Of a stretch of 64,000 bases of DNA, positions 26,012-33,849 are shown in pieces. Below the pieces are notes generated by a model. The model was given only the letters and a program-made list of their open reading frames with translations. It was not told the origin of the DNA and ran no database searches. The stretch covers positions 1-64,000 of the forward strand of contig JAAUQI010000019.1 of the NCBI GenBank assembly GCA_012032345.1. The letters run 5' to 3'. Both the position numbers and the translations under genes were made by a program. This DNA is from Leptolyngbyaceae cyanobacterium RM1_1_2 (GTDB lineage: Bacteria; Cyanobacteriota; Cyanobacteriia; Phormidesmidales; Phormidesmidaceae). Every line of letters begins with the position of its first letter. The stretch's first letter is position 1.

Positions 26012-26944
26012 CTAAGCTACTCCCAGAAAGTCAAATAGCAGCGCGATCGCCTGATGGCTAGCACGACGAACCGCATCTACAGTGTTAGAAGCATTGTGAG
26101 TACCCAAAATGCATTGCTCAAACTGCCTTAGTGGAGAGTCGGTAGGTAGCGGCTCAACTTCAAATACGTCTAAAGCTGCAGAATGTACCTGACCTGATTT
26201 TAAGGCAGCGACTAAGGCTGATTCATCAATCAAAGGGCCACGCGCCACGTTCACGACTCGTACTCCTGGCTTTGCTGCGGCCAAGGTTTGTTGATTCAGC
26301 ATATGTCTATTTTCGGGAGTTAAAGCGCAGGTAAACACAATAAAATCTGCTTCCGATAGTCTTTGAGGCCAGGAAGCTGCTTCTACGGCAGCAAGATTTT
26401 TATCTGGCTGAAACTGTGGATCGTAGGCAACCACTCTCATATCAGCGGCCAATAGACGTTTGGCTGTCTGACGACCAATGTCACCAAACCCTACCAGGGC
26501 TGTAGTCTTTGCAGCCAGTGAAATTCCGGCAGACTTGATCCAGTCACCCCTACGTACAGCTCGATCGATAGCATAGGTTTGACGAGCCAGACCAATGACA
26601 TAGCCCATAGCAATGTCAGCGACTTCTGCCCCGAACATGCGCGGTGTATTAGTAACAAAAATGCCTAGAGCCTCTGCTGCCGCCAGATCAACGTTATCAA
26701 CTCCAACTCCCCATTTCACCGCTGCTTTTAGCTGCCCTGCTTGCCCTGCTTGAAATACTTCAGCATTAGCAGGGTCGTCGCCAATAATCCAGCCGTCGTA
26801 CTGAGGTAGCAAAGTTTTTAGCTCTTCGATAGAGAGAGTTTGTGTCACGTTCGGGCAACAAACTTCAATACCTTTCTCTACAAACAGTAGCTGAAACTCA
26901 GCCATGCGGCCTAACATTGGCGGACAGGTAATCAAAACTTTCAT
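26012..26944 (-). CDS. D-isomer-specific 2-hydroxyacid dehydrogenase
   Basis: A 310-aa NAD-dependent dehydrogenase. The cofactor fold is marked by ALVGFGDIGRQTAKRLLAAD near residue 142 and an Asp (VVAYDP) about 20 residues later. The catalytic set is Arg in NVARGPLIDESALVAAL near 232, Glu in DVFEVEPLP near 258, and His in GTHNASNT near 283. The N-terminal domain ends at GVGVDNVDLAAAEALGI near 80. 3-phosphoglycerate dehydrogenase-like members are common in operons that build acidic sugars. It lies 6 bp after the CMP-sugar synthetase gene and 5 bp before the SDR, so the three are one unit. Confidence 0.9.
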   Translation of the reverse strand: MKVLITCPPMLGRMAEFQLLFVEKGIEVCCPNVTQTLSIEELKTLLPQYDGWIIGDDPANAEVFQAGQAGQLKAAVKWGVGVDNVDLAAAEALGIFVTNTPRMFGAEVADIAMGYVIGLARQTYAIDRAVRRGDWIKSAGISLAAKTTALVGFGDIGRQTAKRLLAADMRVVAYDPQFQPDKNLAAVEAASWPQRLSEADFIVFTCALTPENRHMLNQQTLAAAKPGVRVVNVARGPLIDESALVAALKSGQVHSAALDVFEVEPLPTDSPLRQFEQCILGTHNASNTVDAVRRASHQAIALLFDFLGVA

Positions 26945-26950
26945 AACTTA

Positions 26951-27649
26951 TCAAACTGTTTTGGATGTTGAAAATAGATATCGCGCCAGTGCTTCGGCTA
27001 GCTGCCAGTCTTCTATATCGTCGATATCGACTGACTCTAAACGAGGTGTCTCAAACAGCAGCGGGTGCTGACCAATACGAGCTTGGGTAGTGGCGAAGCT
27101 CTCAGCAGTGAATAGGTACAGGTTAGAGTTTTCTTCGTACCAGGGTTCTAAGTCCTGGGTAGGAATTAGATTTTGAGGATCGTGATTGATGGGTGAGCCG
27201 TCTTGTCGATAAAAGCGGGTTTGAAAACGATTGACAGCAAACAGAGAATCAGCACTCACTGTTGACTGAGCCTGGTAGAAACGCTGCAAAGCTTGTCGAA
27301 TAGTAGCGCTACTCAACAGGGGATTAGTGGTGTGGGTCATGATGTATAGATAAGCAGGAACATGAGCAATATCGTCTGCCAAAATGCTATTCATACTGAC
27401 TGAGTCACCGCACAGCTCTGGTTTGCGATCGCGGATCTGTACTCGCTCCGACTCAATCAGACCATTTATCTGCAAAGTTTCCTTAGCATCAGTATTGATC
27501 ACGACCTTAGCTATTTCTGAGATGGAGAGTAAGGTATCTAAAATCCAGCGAAAAAGAGGTTTTCCATGCAGCGACCGAAAGTTTTTGCCTTTTACCCGTT
27601 CACTATGAGCCTTCATCGGCAGTAGAGCAATAAGGTTTGGAGTTTCCAC
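26951..27649 (-). CDS. CMP-sugar synthetase (NeuA/KdsB-like cytidylyltransferase)
   Basis: The enzyme activates an acidic sugar (nonulosonate or Kdo type) with CTP. The 232-aa protein starts at GTG 27649. LIALLPMKAHSERVKGKNFR near residue 6-25 is the nucleotide-binding loop, where acylneuraminate cytidylyltransferases have an A-R-x-x-S-K-x-x-x-x-K-N pattern. GKPLFRWILDTL near 29, DRKPELCGDSVSMNSILADD near 73-92, and HTTNPLLSSATIRQAL near 105-120 follow the family order. ESVDIDDIEDWQLAEAL near 206 supplies the metal-binding DIDD/D motif. No NeuB-type synthase is visible in the window, so the sugar is unknown. Confidence 0.88.
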   Translation of the reverse strand: METPNLIALLPMKAHSERVKGKNFRSLHGKPLFRWILDTLLSISEIAKVVINTDAKETLQINGLIESERVQIRDRKPELCGDSVSMNSILADDIAHVPAYLYIMTHTTNPLLSSATIRQALQRFYQAQSTVSADSLFAVNRFQTRFYRQDGSPINHDPQNLIPTQDLEPWYEENSNLYLFTAESFATTQARIGQHPLLFETPRLESVDIDDIEDWQLAEALARYLFSTSKTV

Positions 27650-27791
27650 AAGTCAATTATCTCGATATAAGAGTAGGAATAGCTTAAAAAGGCAATAAAA
27701 ATTACTCAGAAGTCATCCTAGCCTCGGTTCGTCAAAAATCAGAATTTCTTTTTAGCTAAAATATAAAGAATGCCTATTCGAAATGTTGAAA

Positions 27792-28745
27792 TTAGGAAGC
27801 ATAATCAATCGTTTTGCGAGGTTCCTCAGGTGAGGTAGATTGACGCTTCAATAAGCTTCGAGGATAGTAGAAAGTCTGCCGAAGCTGTTTAGAGATAGGA
27901 GCACGGTGAGCATAGCCACGATAGGTACCCCAAAACTGCATTAGTCGAAAGGTAAAAATATTGCTAATCTCTTGAACAAGTATGCCGTCTTGAAAAGCGT
28001 GATAGTAATCGCTGAGAACATTAGTAATAAATAAGCGCAGAAAATCCCAAAGATTAAATTGCTCTTGAGGATAAATTTGCTTAAGGGCGATCGCCTCTCG
28101 GCGGTAACGGTTGTAAATTCTTAGGGGTGTCTCGTCATGTACATGAACAATTTCGGCTACAGGAACGTATGTAATAGAATAACCAGCAGCCATAACACGC
28201 TTTGCCCAGTCCAAATCTTCTAAACCTGTAAGAGTTTCATCGTAAGGAAGTTTTTGCCAAAGGCTGCGACGGATAGCAGCATTAGCATTGTTACAAAAGG
28301 GATATTCTTGACGTGTAACACCTGTAGAAGACTCAGGAAACCAGGTAGCAAAAATTTGTTTCTCAGAATATTTAGTAGTTTCATTGCCCCTCTGTTTGCC
28401 GTAGGTAAGCGCAATGGTGGGATCTTTGAAAGGAGATAAGAGATTTTTGAGCCAATCTTGATAAAGCGGATAAACGTGGGCACTGGCAATCACAATAAAC
28501 TCTCCGGTTGCCGCCTGACATCCCAAATTTAGGGCGCGTCCAAAGGAAAATTCTTTAGGTTGAATAGCAATTAATTTGATGAGAAACTGGGACGCGATCG
28601 CAACAGTCTCATCCGTAGAGCCAGAATCCACAACAATAATCTCTACATCCTGAATGCTTTGCTGCAAAATTCCTCTCAGCAGTCTACCGATATGCTGAGC
28701 TTCGTTATAACATCTAATGACAACTGAAATTTGAGGATTGTGCAT
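27792..28745 (-). CDS. GT2-family glycosyltransferase with SAH in place of DxD
   Basis: A 317-aa GT-A glycosyltransferase. ISVVIRCYNEAQHIGRLLRG is near residue 5, IIVVDSGSTDETV near 36, and FSFGRALNLGCQAATGEFIV near 67-86. The usual DxD position reads IASAHVYPLYQDW near 88. An S-A-H variant is found in one branch of GT2 enzymes, so it need not be inactive. GLEDLDWAKRVMAAGY near 175 carries the catalytic ED. The gene lies 17 bp after FkbM and 142 bp before the CMP-sugar cassette. Confidence 0.9.
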   Translation of the reverse strand: MHNPQISVVIRCYNEAQHIGRLLRGILQQSIQDVEIIVVDSGSTDETVAIASQFLIKLIAIQPKEFSFGRALNLGCQAATGEFIVIASAHVYPLYQDWLKNLLSPFKDPTIALTYGKQRGNETTKYSEKQIFATWFPESSTGVTRQEYPFCNNANAAIRRSLWQKLPYDETLTGLEDLDWAKRVMAAGYSITYVPVAEIVHVHDETPLRIYNRYRREAIALKQIYPQEQFNLWDFLRLFITNVLSDYYHAFQDGILVQEISNIFTFRLMQFWGTYRGYAHRAPISKQLRQTFYYPRSLLKRQSTSPEEPRKTIDYAS

Positions 28746-28761
28746 ACGTATGCTTGCTCAC

Positions 28762-29562
28762 TCACACAGATTGATAACAGTAATGAATCTGAGCGTCTCG
28801 TTTTTGCTCCCAAATTACTGAATACCCTTGACCAAGAACAAGATTATGTACTGCACTTTCAGTAGAATCAAACGAAGGTAAAAAATCTGGATGTAACTCT
28901 AAAAAAATTAGTCTTGGCCTCTTTCCAAGCTGTCCAGAAATTAGCTTTTTAGCTCCTCGCAAACACAATATTTCAGCTCCCTCGATATCAATTTTAAGTA
29001 CAGTTGGTAATGGCAAGTTGCCAGATAAAATTTCATTGTCAATGGATTTTGTTTGAACAGTTATTTGAGTTTTGGGAGCATTCTTTCTGTTATTTTGTTC
29101 TCTTAAAGTTGGAGCGCACCCCGAAGCACCATCTGTGAATAAAATTACGTCTTCTGAGCGATCACTAGCCGCCCAAGGAAGAAACATGACGCTTGACACT
29201 CCTTTGTTAAGAGATACATTGTGCTTGAGTCGTTCCATTGTCTCAGGATCAGGCTCAAACGCAATGACCTTACCCTCTTTAGCATAGGCAGCAGCATGAA
29301 CTGTCATTAAACCAACACTAGCGCCAATATCAAAAACAATGTCATCATTTTTAAGTAAACTTGTGAACTTGTCCAAAAAGGACTTTTCGCCACCATAGCC
29401 AGCTATTCTGTAATGTTCAACGGAACTAAACGCCTCGAATTTGAGAAAACCTTCTTTTGTCTTTAAATTAACTTGAATAGGAAAACTAAGGGTGTCTTTT
29501 GCCCCTAAAATTATTCTCTTGACTCTCCTTGCCACGGATAGAGCTTTAGAACCAATACTCAT
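28762..29562 (-). CDS. FkbM-family methyltransferase
   Basis: A 266-aa SAM-dependent methyltransferase. DDIVFDIGASVGLMTVHAAA near residue 72-91 is motif I, VIAFEPDPETMERLKHNVSL near 98-117 the acidic ribose-binding strand and its helix, and LKIDIEGAEILCLRGA near 188 the FkbM signature where the catalytic region lies. LIFLELHPDF near 218 closes the domain. In glycan operons these O-methylate sugar hydroxyls, and terminal methylation can also end chain growth (known for some ABC-exported O antigens, inference here). Its ATG overlaps the Wzt stop codon (ATGA). Confidence 0.92.
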   Translation of the reverse strand: MSIGSKALSVARRVKRIILGAKDTLSFPIQVNLKTKEGFLKFEAFSSVEHYRIAGYGGEKSFLDKFTSLLKNDDIVFDIGASVGLMTVHAAAYAKEGKVIAFEPDPETMERLKHNVSLNKGVSSVMFLPWAASDRSEDVILFTDGASGCAPTLREQNNRKNAPKTQITVQTKSIDNEILSGNLPLPTVLKIDIEGAEILCLRGAKKLISGQLGKRPRLIFLELHPDFLPSFDSTESAVHNLVLGQGYSVIWEQKRDAQIHYCYQSV

Positions 29563-30845
29563 ACGAAAACCTCGGAGTTTTTAAGCCTAGTTTGCGTTTT
29601 CCAGGTTAAAGGAACAGCAATTAACCCTGGTCTTGTCTCGGCGTAGCTAAGTAAAGAAGATGGCTGAGAAATTAATTCCACGTTGAATGCCAAGATATTT
29701 TCTAAGTGTTGAATTTTGCCAACGTTAGCAACTCCTGTTCCAAGAGTTAGCGAGTAAAATCCTGATTTGAGCAAAGGACATGGAAGCTTTACTCTTGAGA
29801 TATAGGCTCCTTCCTGTCTACTGTGTAACAAATCAGGTGAGCAGTCCGTATCAAACGAGAAAAATAGACTGGTAGCATTGCGTTTAAGTTCAAAATTGAC
29901 AATCGCTCCTGCACGAGTTTTACGAACTATGTACTCAATTTCTATTATGATTTGTTCAAAGACGTCAAACCTATCCTTGTTTTGGTTGTTTGAGTTTAAG
30001 ACTTTCCCACTAATAATTTGTAAGGCCAAGTTTTCATCCTCTTCAATTTTGAAGCGGGCTTGACTACCAATAATGGAGCTATTGAGATATATTTCTGTAA
30101 CCTCTTCTGGATAGCTGGATAGCATAACCGAACCTTTGTCTAGCAAAATGCATCGATCACATAAAGCGTGAATCATATCCATTTGATGGCTTACAAAGAT
30201 AACTGTTCGACCATCTTTACCTACCTCTTCCATTTTGCCTAAACACTTTTTTTGAAATGAAGCATCCCCAACCGCCAACACCTCATCAATGATCAAGATT
30301 TCGGGTTCTAGGTGAGCAGCGACGGCGAAGGCTAAGCGGACATACATGCCGGATGAATAATGCTTGACCGGCGTGTCTAAGAATTTCTCTACTTCAGCAA
30401 AAGCAACAATTTCATCAAACTTACGGTTAATCTCAACCCGGCTCATGCCGAGAATAGCCCCGTTGAGAAAGATATTTTCTCGACCTGTTAGCTCCGGGTG
30501 AAAGCCTGTTCCCACCTCCAGTAGGCTAGCGACTCTACCTCTAATCGAGACTCGTCCTGCCGTTGGCTCCGTGATGCGGCTGAGAATTTTGAGCAGTGTG
30601 GATTTTCCGGCCCCGTTGCGGCCAATAATGCCGACTACCTCGCCCTGCTTCACCTCAAATGACACATCCTTGAGCGCCCAAAACTCCTCCCGCTTAGCCC
30701 TTACAGACTGTCCGCTCAGCCGCTGTTTTAGGCTGCTGGCTCCTGATACAATCGCATCGCGCAGCGTCTTGTACTGTCCCGCCTGTTCATGGCGCAGCAG
30801 ATACTTTTTGCTCAGATTCTCAACCCGAATTACCGTCTCACCCAT
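29559..30845 (-). CDS. Polysaccharide ABC exporter ATPase (Wzt/TagH-like)
   Basis: The 428-aa ATPase powers export of a polyprenyl-linked glycan. Residues 1-240 are the nucleotide-binding domain: Walker A GRNGAGKSTLLK near 76-87, signature YSSGMYVRLAFAVAAH near 162, Walker B ILIIDEVLAVGD near 184, and switch His in VIFVSHQMD near 213. From about 255 to 428 a second beta-rich domain resembles the Wzt C-terminal carbohydrate-binding module that reads the terminal modification of the chain (e.g. methyl). This fits the FkbM gene coupled directly downstream. The partner permease is upstream, separated by an FAD oxidoreductase gene. Confidence 0.93.
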   Translation of the reverse strand: MGETVIRVENLSKKYLLRHEQAGQYKTLRDAIVSGASSLKQRLSGQSVRAKREEFWALKDVSFEVKQGEVVGIIGRNGAGKSTLLKILSRITEPTAGRVSIRGRVASLLEVGTGFHPELTGRENIFLNGAILGMSRVEINRKFDEIVAFAEVEKFLDTPVKHYSSGMYVRLAFAVAAHLEPEILIIDEVLAVGDASFQKKCLGKMEEVGKDGRTVIFVSHQMDMIHALCDRCILLDKGSVMLSSYPEEVTEIYLNSSIIGSQARFKIEEDENLALQIISGKVLNSNNQNKDRFDVFEQIIIEIEYIVRKTRAGAIVNFELKRNATSLFFSFDTDCSPDLLHSRQEGAYISRVKLPCPLLKSGFYSLTLGTGVANVGKIQHLENILAFNVELISQPSSLLSYAETRPGLIAVPLTWKTQTRLKNSEVFV

Positions 30846-30848
30846 GAC

Positions 30849-32147
30849 TCACGCCTTCAACCCGGCTCCCGCATAAAAACCATCCCGAATCGAGTCCGCA
30901 ATGCCTTGAAAATGCCAGCGGCCATAGCGACCAATGGGGTAAATGTCTTGCGCCTCCAAAGCGCTGATAGCCTGCGATCGCCACTGTGAATTAGGCAGTG
31001 ACCAAGTGTAAGCTACATCAATCCAGGTCGGATCGATCACTTCTGCTGCTTCAATAAACTGCCAGTCCTGTAGCTCTTGCACCACAGCCTGAGCATAGGC
31101 CGAGATCTCGGCCTCAGTCGGCTTGGTGCCCCCCACATAGGCTCGTTCCACATAGAGGCTGACGCGATCGCCCGTTTGCTGAGCTGCCTTGGGCAAAAAC
31201 GATCGATCCACATTGCTATAAAATCCTACCCGATGAAAGCCAGATTGAGCATCCGGGTTGTACAGCCAGTGATCGTCCGGGCAGCGAGCGCCGCGAACCG
31301 CCCCAATATTGAGTACCAAAACCGACGTATAGGGATCAGGCGCAGCCGCGACCGTCAGCCCCGTCATTTCCAGCAGGCAATTCAGCGGCAGTGTAGCCAG
31401 CAGCTTGTCGTAGCGAGTGCGATCGCCCTTGGCAAACTGGATCATTCTAGAGTCAGCGTCAATTTGCGTGATGCGGCGATCGTAGCGAATATCGCAGCGC
31501 TCAGCCATCCGTTGGGCTAGCTCGTTTAAACCCGCCGCCGGGTATACAAACGTCGTGTTGTAGCCCACCGCCGGAGTCTGGTTTAGCGCCCCTTGAATCG
31601 CCAAAGAGAAATTGACAGGCGACTTGTAGGCATCCTGAGGGGCAATCTTTTCGTAGAGGCCCGCCGTATAGAGCTGATTAAAAGGATAAAAAAACAGCTC
31701 ACAAAGGGTCGCCCCAAAGCAGGACGCCAGCCAGTCTTTCAGCGTGTTCACTGCCAGCTTGGGCTGGCTCATCTCCGCTAAAACCTGCGCCGCCGTCTCA
31801 GCGCCTAAGCACCGCAAAAAGTTTTGAATCGGATAAGGGACATAGAGATCTGACTGGCGAAAATAAACCGAAGATTGTCGGGCATAGCGCCTGACAGGGG
31901 TGAGCTGATTGATAAAGTGTAAAATTGTAGCGTCACCGCCAAAAATCCAGTGCCCCCCGCCAATCTCAAAGCGATAGGCTTCCTCGTCGTCAGGAGCCTG
32001 GGCCAGCCGCTCCGGGCTGTGGGGACGCACATAGTATGAAGAACAAATGCCCCCCGGAGCCGCCGCCGCTTCTAAAACGGGTAGCCCCGAGGTTAGCCCT
32101 GCCGCCAACCCGGTGACGCCACCGCCCAAAATAAATGTTTGAGTCAT
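30849..32147 (-). CDS. FAD-dependent oxidoreductase (amine oxidase / protoporphyrinogen oxidase-like)
   Basis: A 432-aa flavoprotein. TFILGGGVTGLAAGL at residues 3-17 is the FAD dinucleotide-binding motif, followed by the acidic end VLEAAAAPGG near 25. YEIGGGH-like and VYPAAGLNELAQRMAERCDI near 205-224 are typical of the NAD(P)/FAD amine-oxidoreductase fold, as is the C-terminal FQGIADSIRDGFYAG near 415 that completes the FAD site. Similar flavoproteins in polysaccharide loci include UDP-galactopyranose mutase and uncharacterised relatives. The substrate is unknown. It sits between the two exporter genes (18 bp after the permease and 3 bp before the ATPase), so it is co-expressed with them. 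Confidence 0.88.
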   Translation of the reverse strand: MTQTFILGGGVTGLAAGLTSGLPVLEAAAAPGGICSSYYVRPHSPERLAQAPDDEEAYRFEIGGGHWIFGGDATILHFINQLTPVRRYARQSSVYFRQSDLYVPYPIQNFLRCLGAETAAQVLAEMSQPKLAVNTLKDWLASCFGATLCELFFYPFNQLYTAGLYEKIAPQDAYKSPVNFSLAIQGALNQTPAVGYNTTFVYPAAGLNELAQRMAERCDIRYDRRITQIDADSRMIQFAKGDRTRYDKLLATLPLNCLLEMTGLTVAAAPDPYTSVLVLNIGAVRGARCPDDHWLYNPDAQSGFHRVGFYSNVDRSFLPKAAQQTGDRVSLYVERAYVGGTKPTEAEISAYAQAVVQELQDWQFIEAAEVIDPTWIDVAYTWSLPNSQWRSQAISALEAQDIYPIGRYGRWHFQGIADSIRDGFYAGAGLKA

Positions 32148-32165
32148 AGTTTCTGTAGCGCAGGG

Positions 32166-33002
32166 CTAGATAACATCGGCGAAAACGCGCTCCATGCGGC
32201 GAAAATACCAGATGCCGCTGAAAAACAGCGCCGCCACTAGCAGCAGCGACAGACAAAATCCTGGCCAGTAAAGGCTGGAGCGATTACCCAAAATGGCCCA
32301 GCGAAAGCCGTCAATCACCCCCACCATCGGGTTGAGTGAATACAGCAGCCGCCACCGCTGCGGCACAATGCTGCTGCTAAAGCCCACAGGCGAAACATAC
32401 AGCCCAAACTGCACCAAAAAAGGGACAATGTAGCGAAAGTCGCGGTACTGCACATTCAGCGCCGCTAGCCACAGCCCTGCCCCCATTGCCGCAGCAAAAG
32501 CGATCGCAATAAACAGCGGCAGCAACACAATCCGCCAGTCGGGCACAAAGTTATACCAGGCCATCAGCCCCAGCAAAATTATCCCCGATATGAGAAAGTC
32601 CACAAAACTGACAATCACAGCGCTGGTAGGCACCACCAGGCGCGGAAAGTAAACCTTAGAAATCAGGTTAGCGTTACCGATCAGACTGATGCTGCACTCG
32701 CTTAGAGCATTAGCAAAAAACTGCCAGGGCAGCAGCGCCGCAAACACCAAAATTGGGTAGGGGGCATCGCCCTCAGACGGTAGGTTAGCCAAACGGCCAA
32801 ACACTACCGAAAACACCAGCATTGTCAGGAAAGGGCGAATCAAAGCCCAGGCGACACCAATTGCCGTTTGCTTATAGCGCACCAAAATATCGCGCCAAGC
32901 GAGAAAATAAAACAGCTCACGGTAGCGCCACAGATCCCGCCAGTACTGAGCTTCGGTGCGACCTGCTTCAATGATGATTTCTGGAGGGGAGGCATTCTCC
33001 AT
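32166..33002 (-). CDS. Polysaccharide ABC exporter permease (Wzm/TagG-like)
   Basis: A 278-aa inner-membrane protein of the ABC-2 family. RELFYFLAWRDILVRYKQTA near 28-47 is the conserved cytoplasmic interface helix. Six membrane segments follow (for example LTMLVFSVVFGRLANL, ILVFAALLPWQFFANAL, AVIVSFVDFLISGIILLGLM). QFGLYVSPVGFSSSIVPQRW near 205 and NPMVGVIDGFRWAILG near 230-246 are conserved family loops. It forms the channel with the Wzt-like ATPase. It is the first gene of the operon. The 113-bp upstream region contains a CTTGAA/TTCAAG inverted repeat near 33086 and presumably the promoter. Confidence 0.93.
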   Translation of the reverse strand: MENASPPEIIIEAGRTEAQYWRDLWRYRELFYFLAWRDILVRYKQTAIGVAWALIRPFLTMLVFSVVFGRLANLPSEGDAPYPILVFAALLPWQFFANALSECSISLIGNANLISKVYFPRLVVPTSAVIVSFVDFLISGIILLGLMAWYNFVPDWRIVLLPLFIAIAFAAAMGAGLWLAALNVQYRDFRYIVPFLVQFGLYVSPVGFSSSIVPQRWRLLYSLNPMVGVIDGFRWAILGNRSSLYWPGFCLSLLLVAALFFSGIWYFRRMERVFADVI

Positions 33003-33115
33003 ACTTTACTTTAGGGGCTACTCTTGCAGATTACTGTTGTGGATTATTACACAGCGTTGAATCATTCCTATACTGCCCATGAAGACTTGAAGAACAATCA
33101 GGTTCAAGCCTTGGC

Positions 33116-33814
33116 TTAATTGTCCTGATCCCCACGGTTCGACAGCTCTTGCACAAAGGCTTTATGCTCTGCCGTAGCCGTGCCCCGCTGCACCTCAGCT
33201 AAAACCTGAGCCAGATCTCCAGCCAGCAGCGCCGAGACCTGCAGGCTGAGTCCGGGGAAACAGCGGCTGTGAATTATCTCGGCTGAGTCAGCAGGCACGG
33301 CAATATACTTACCCTGCTCTAGGGCAAACCAGCTCACCGTCTGCTCTATCACCTGCCAGACAATATATTCTCGTACCCCGTTGCGGCGATAGGCATTTTT
33401 TTTGTCGTAGAGGTCGTAGGAAGCGCTGCTAGCGGCAATCTCGACAATTAGCTCCGGCGCACCCTCGACATAGTCATCTTCGCTGATGCGAGACTGGCCC
33501 CCACAGACTTCGTCAATCCGCAACAGCCCATCAGGCTGCGGTTCGTTGTCGAGGTCTAGACGAACGGTGGTGTTGTCGCAGACCATGACACCTAGCGTCA
33601 ACGATCGGTAAGTTCCCAACCAGGTGATGATATGGCTATGGGGCTGGCCGTGCTTTTTTACTCGAACAGGAGATGCCATGTAAACGACTCCTTCAATCAG
33701 TTCAGCTTTTTGCGATTGAGGCATGGCCTGATAGCGGCGCTCAAACTCGCTTCGAGTCAGGCGATCGCCGTTTTCTAAAAGCAGCGGAGTTGTTTTACGG
33801 TCTAGGGTTGCCAT
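33116..33814 (-). CDS. Uma2-family (DUF820) endonuclease-like protein
   Basis: Uma2 proteins are PD-(D/E)XK-fold proteins expanded in cyanobacteria, and their role is not established. From the ATG at 33814 the protein is 232 aa (another ATG at 33829 adds five). The start LLLENGDRLTRSEFERRYQA is the usual family opening. DEVCGGQSRISEDDYVEGAP near 100-120, LIVEIAASSASYDLYDKKNA near 122-141 (with the E and the D..K), and YRRNGVREYIVWQV near 142-155 form the core. Length is near the family norm with a slightly longer C-terminal tail. It has its own promoter region and is not obviously part of the glycan operon. Confidence 0.9.
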   Translation of the reverse strand: MATLDRKTTPLLLENGDRLTRSEFERRYQAMPQSQKAELIEGVVYMASPVRVKKHGQPHSHIITWLGTYRSLTLGVMVCDNTTVRLDLDNEPQPDGLLRIDEVCGGQSRISEDDYVEGAPELIVEIAASSASYDLYDKKNAYRRNGVREYIVWQVIEQTVSWFALEQGKYIAVPADSAEIIHSRCFPGLSLQVSALLAGDLAQVLAEVQRGTATAEHKAFVQELSNRGDQDN

Positions 33815-33849
33815 CGGGTGATCTCTCATGTACCACAGCTTTATTCTAG

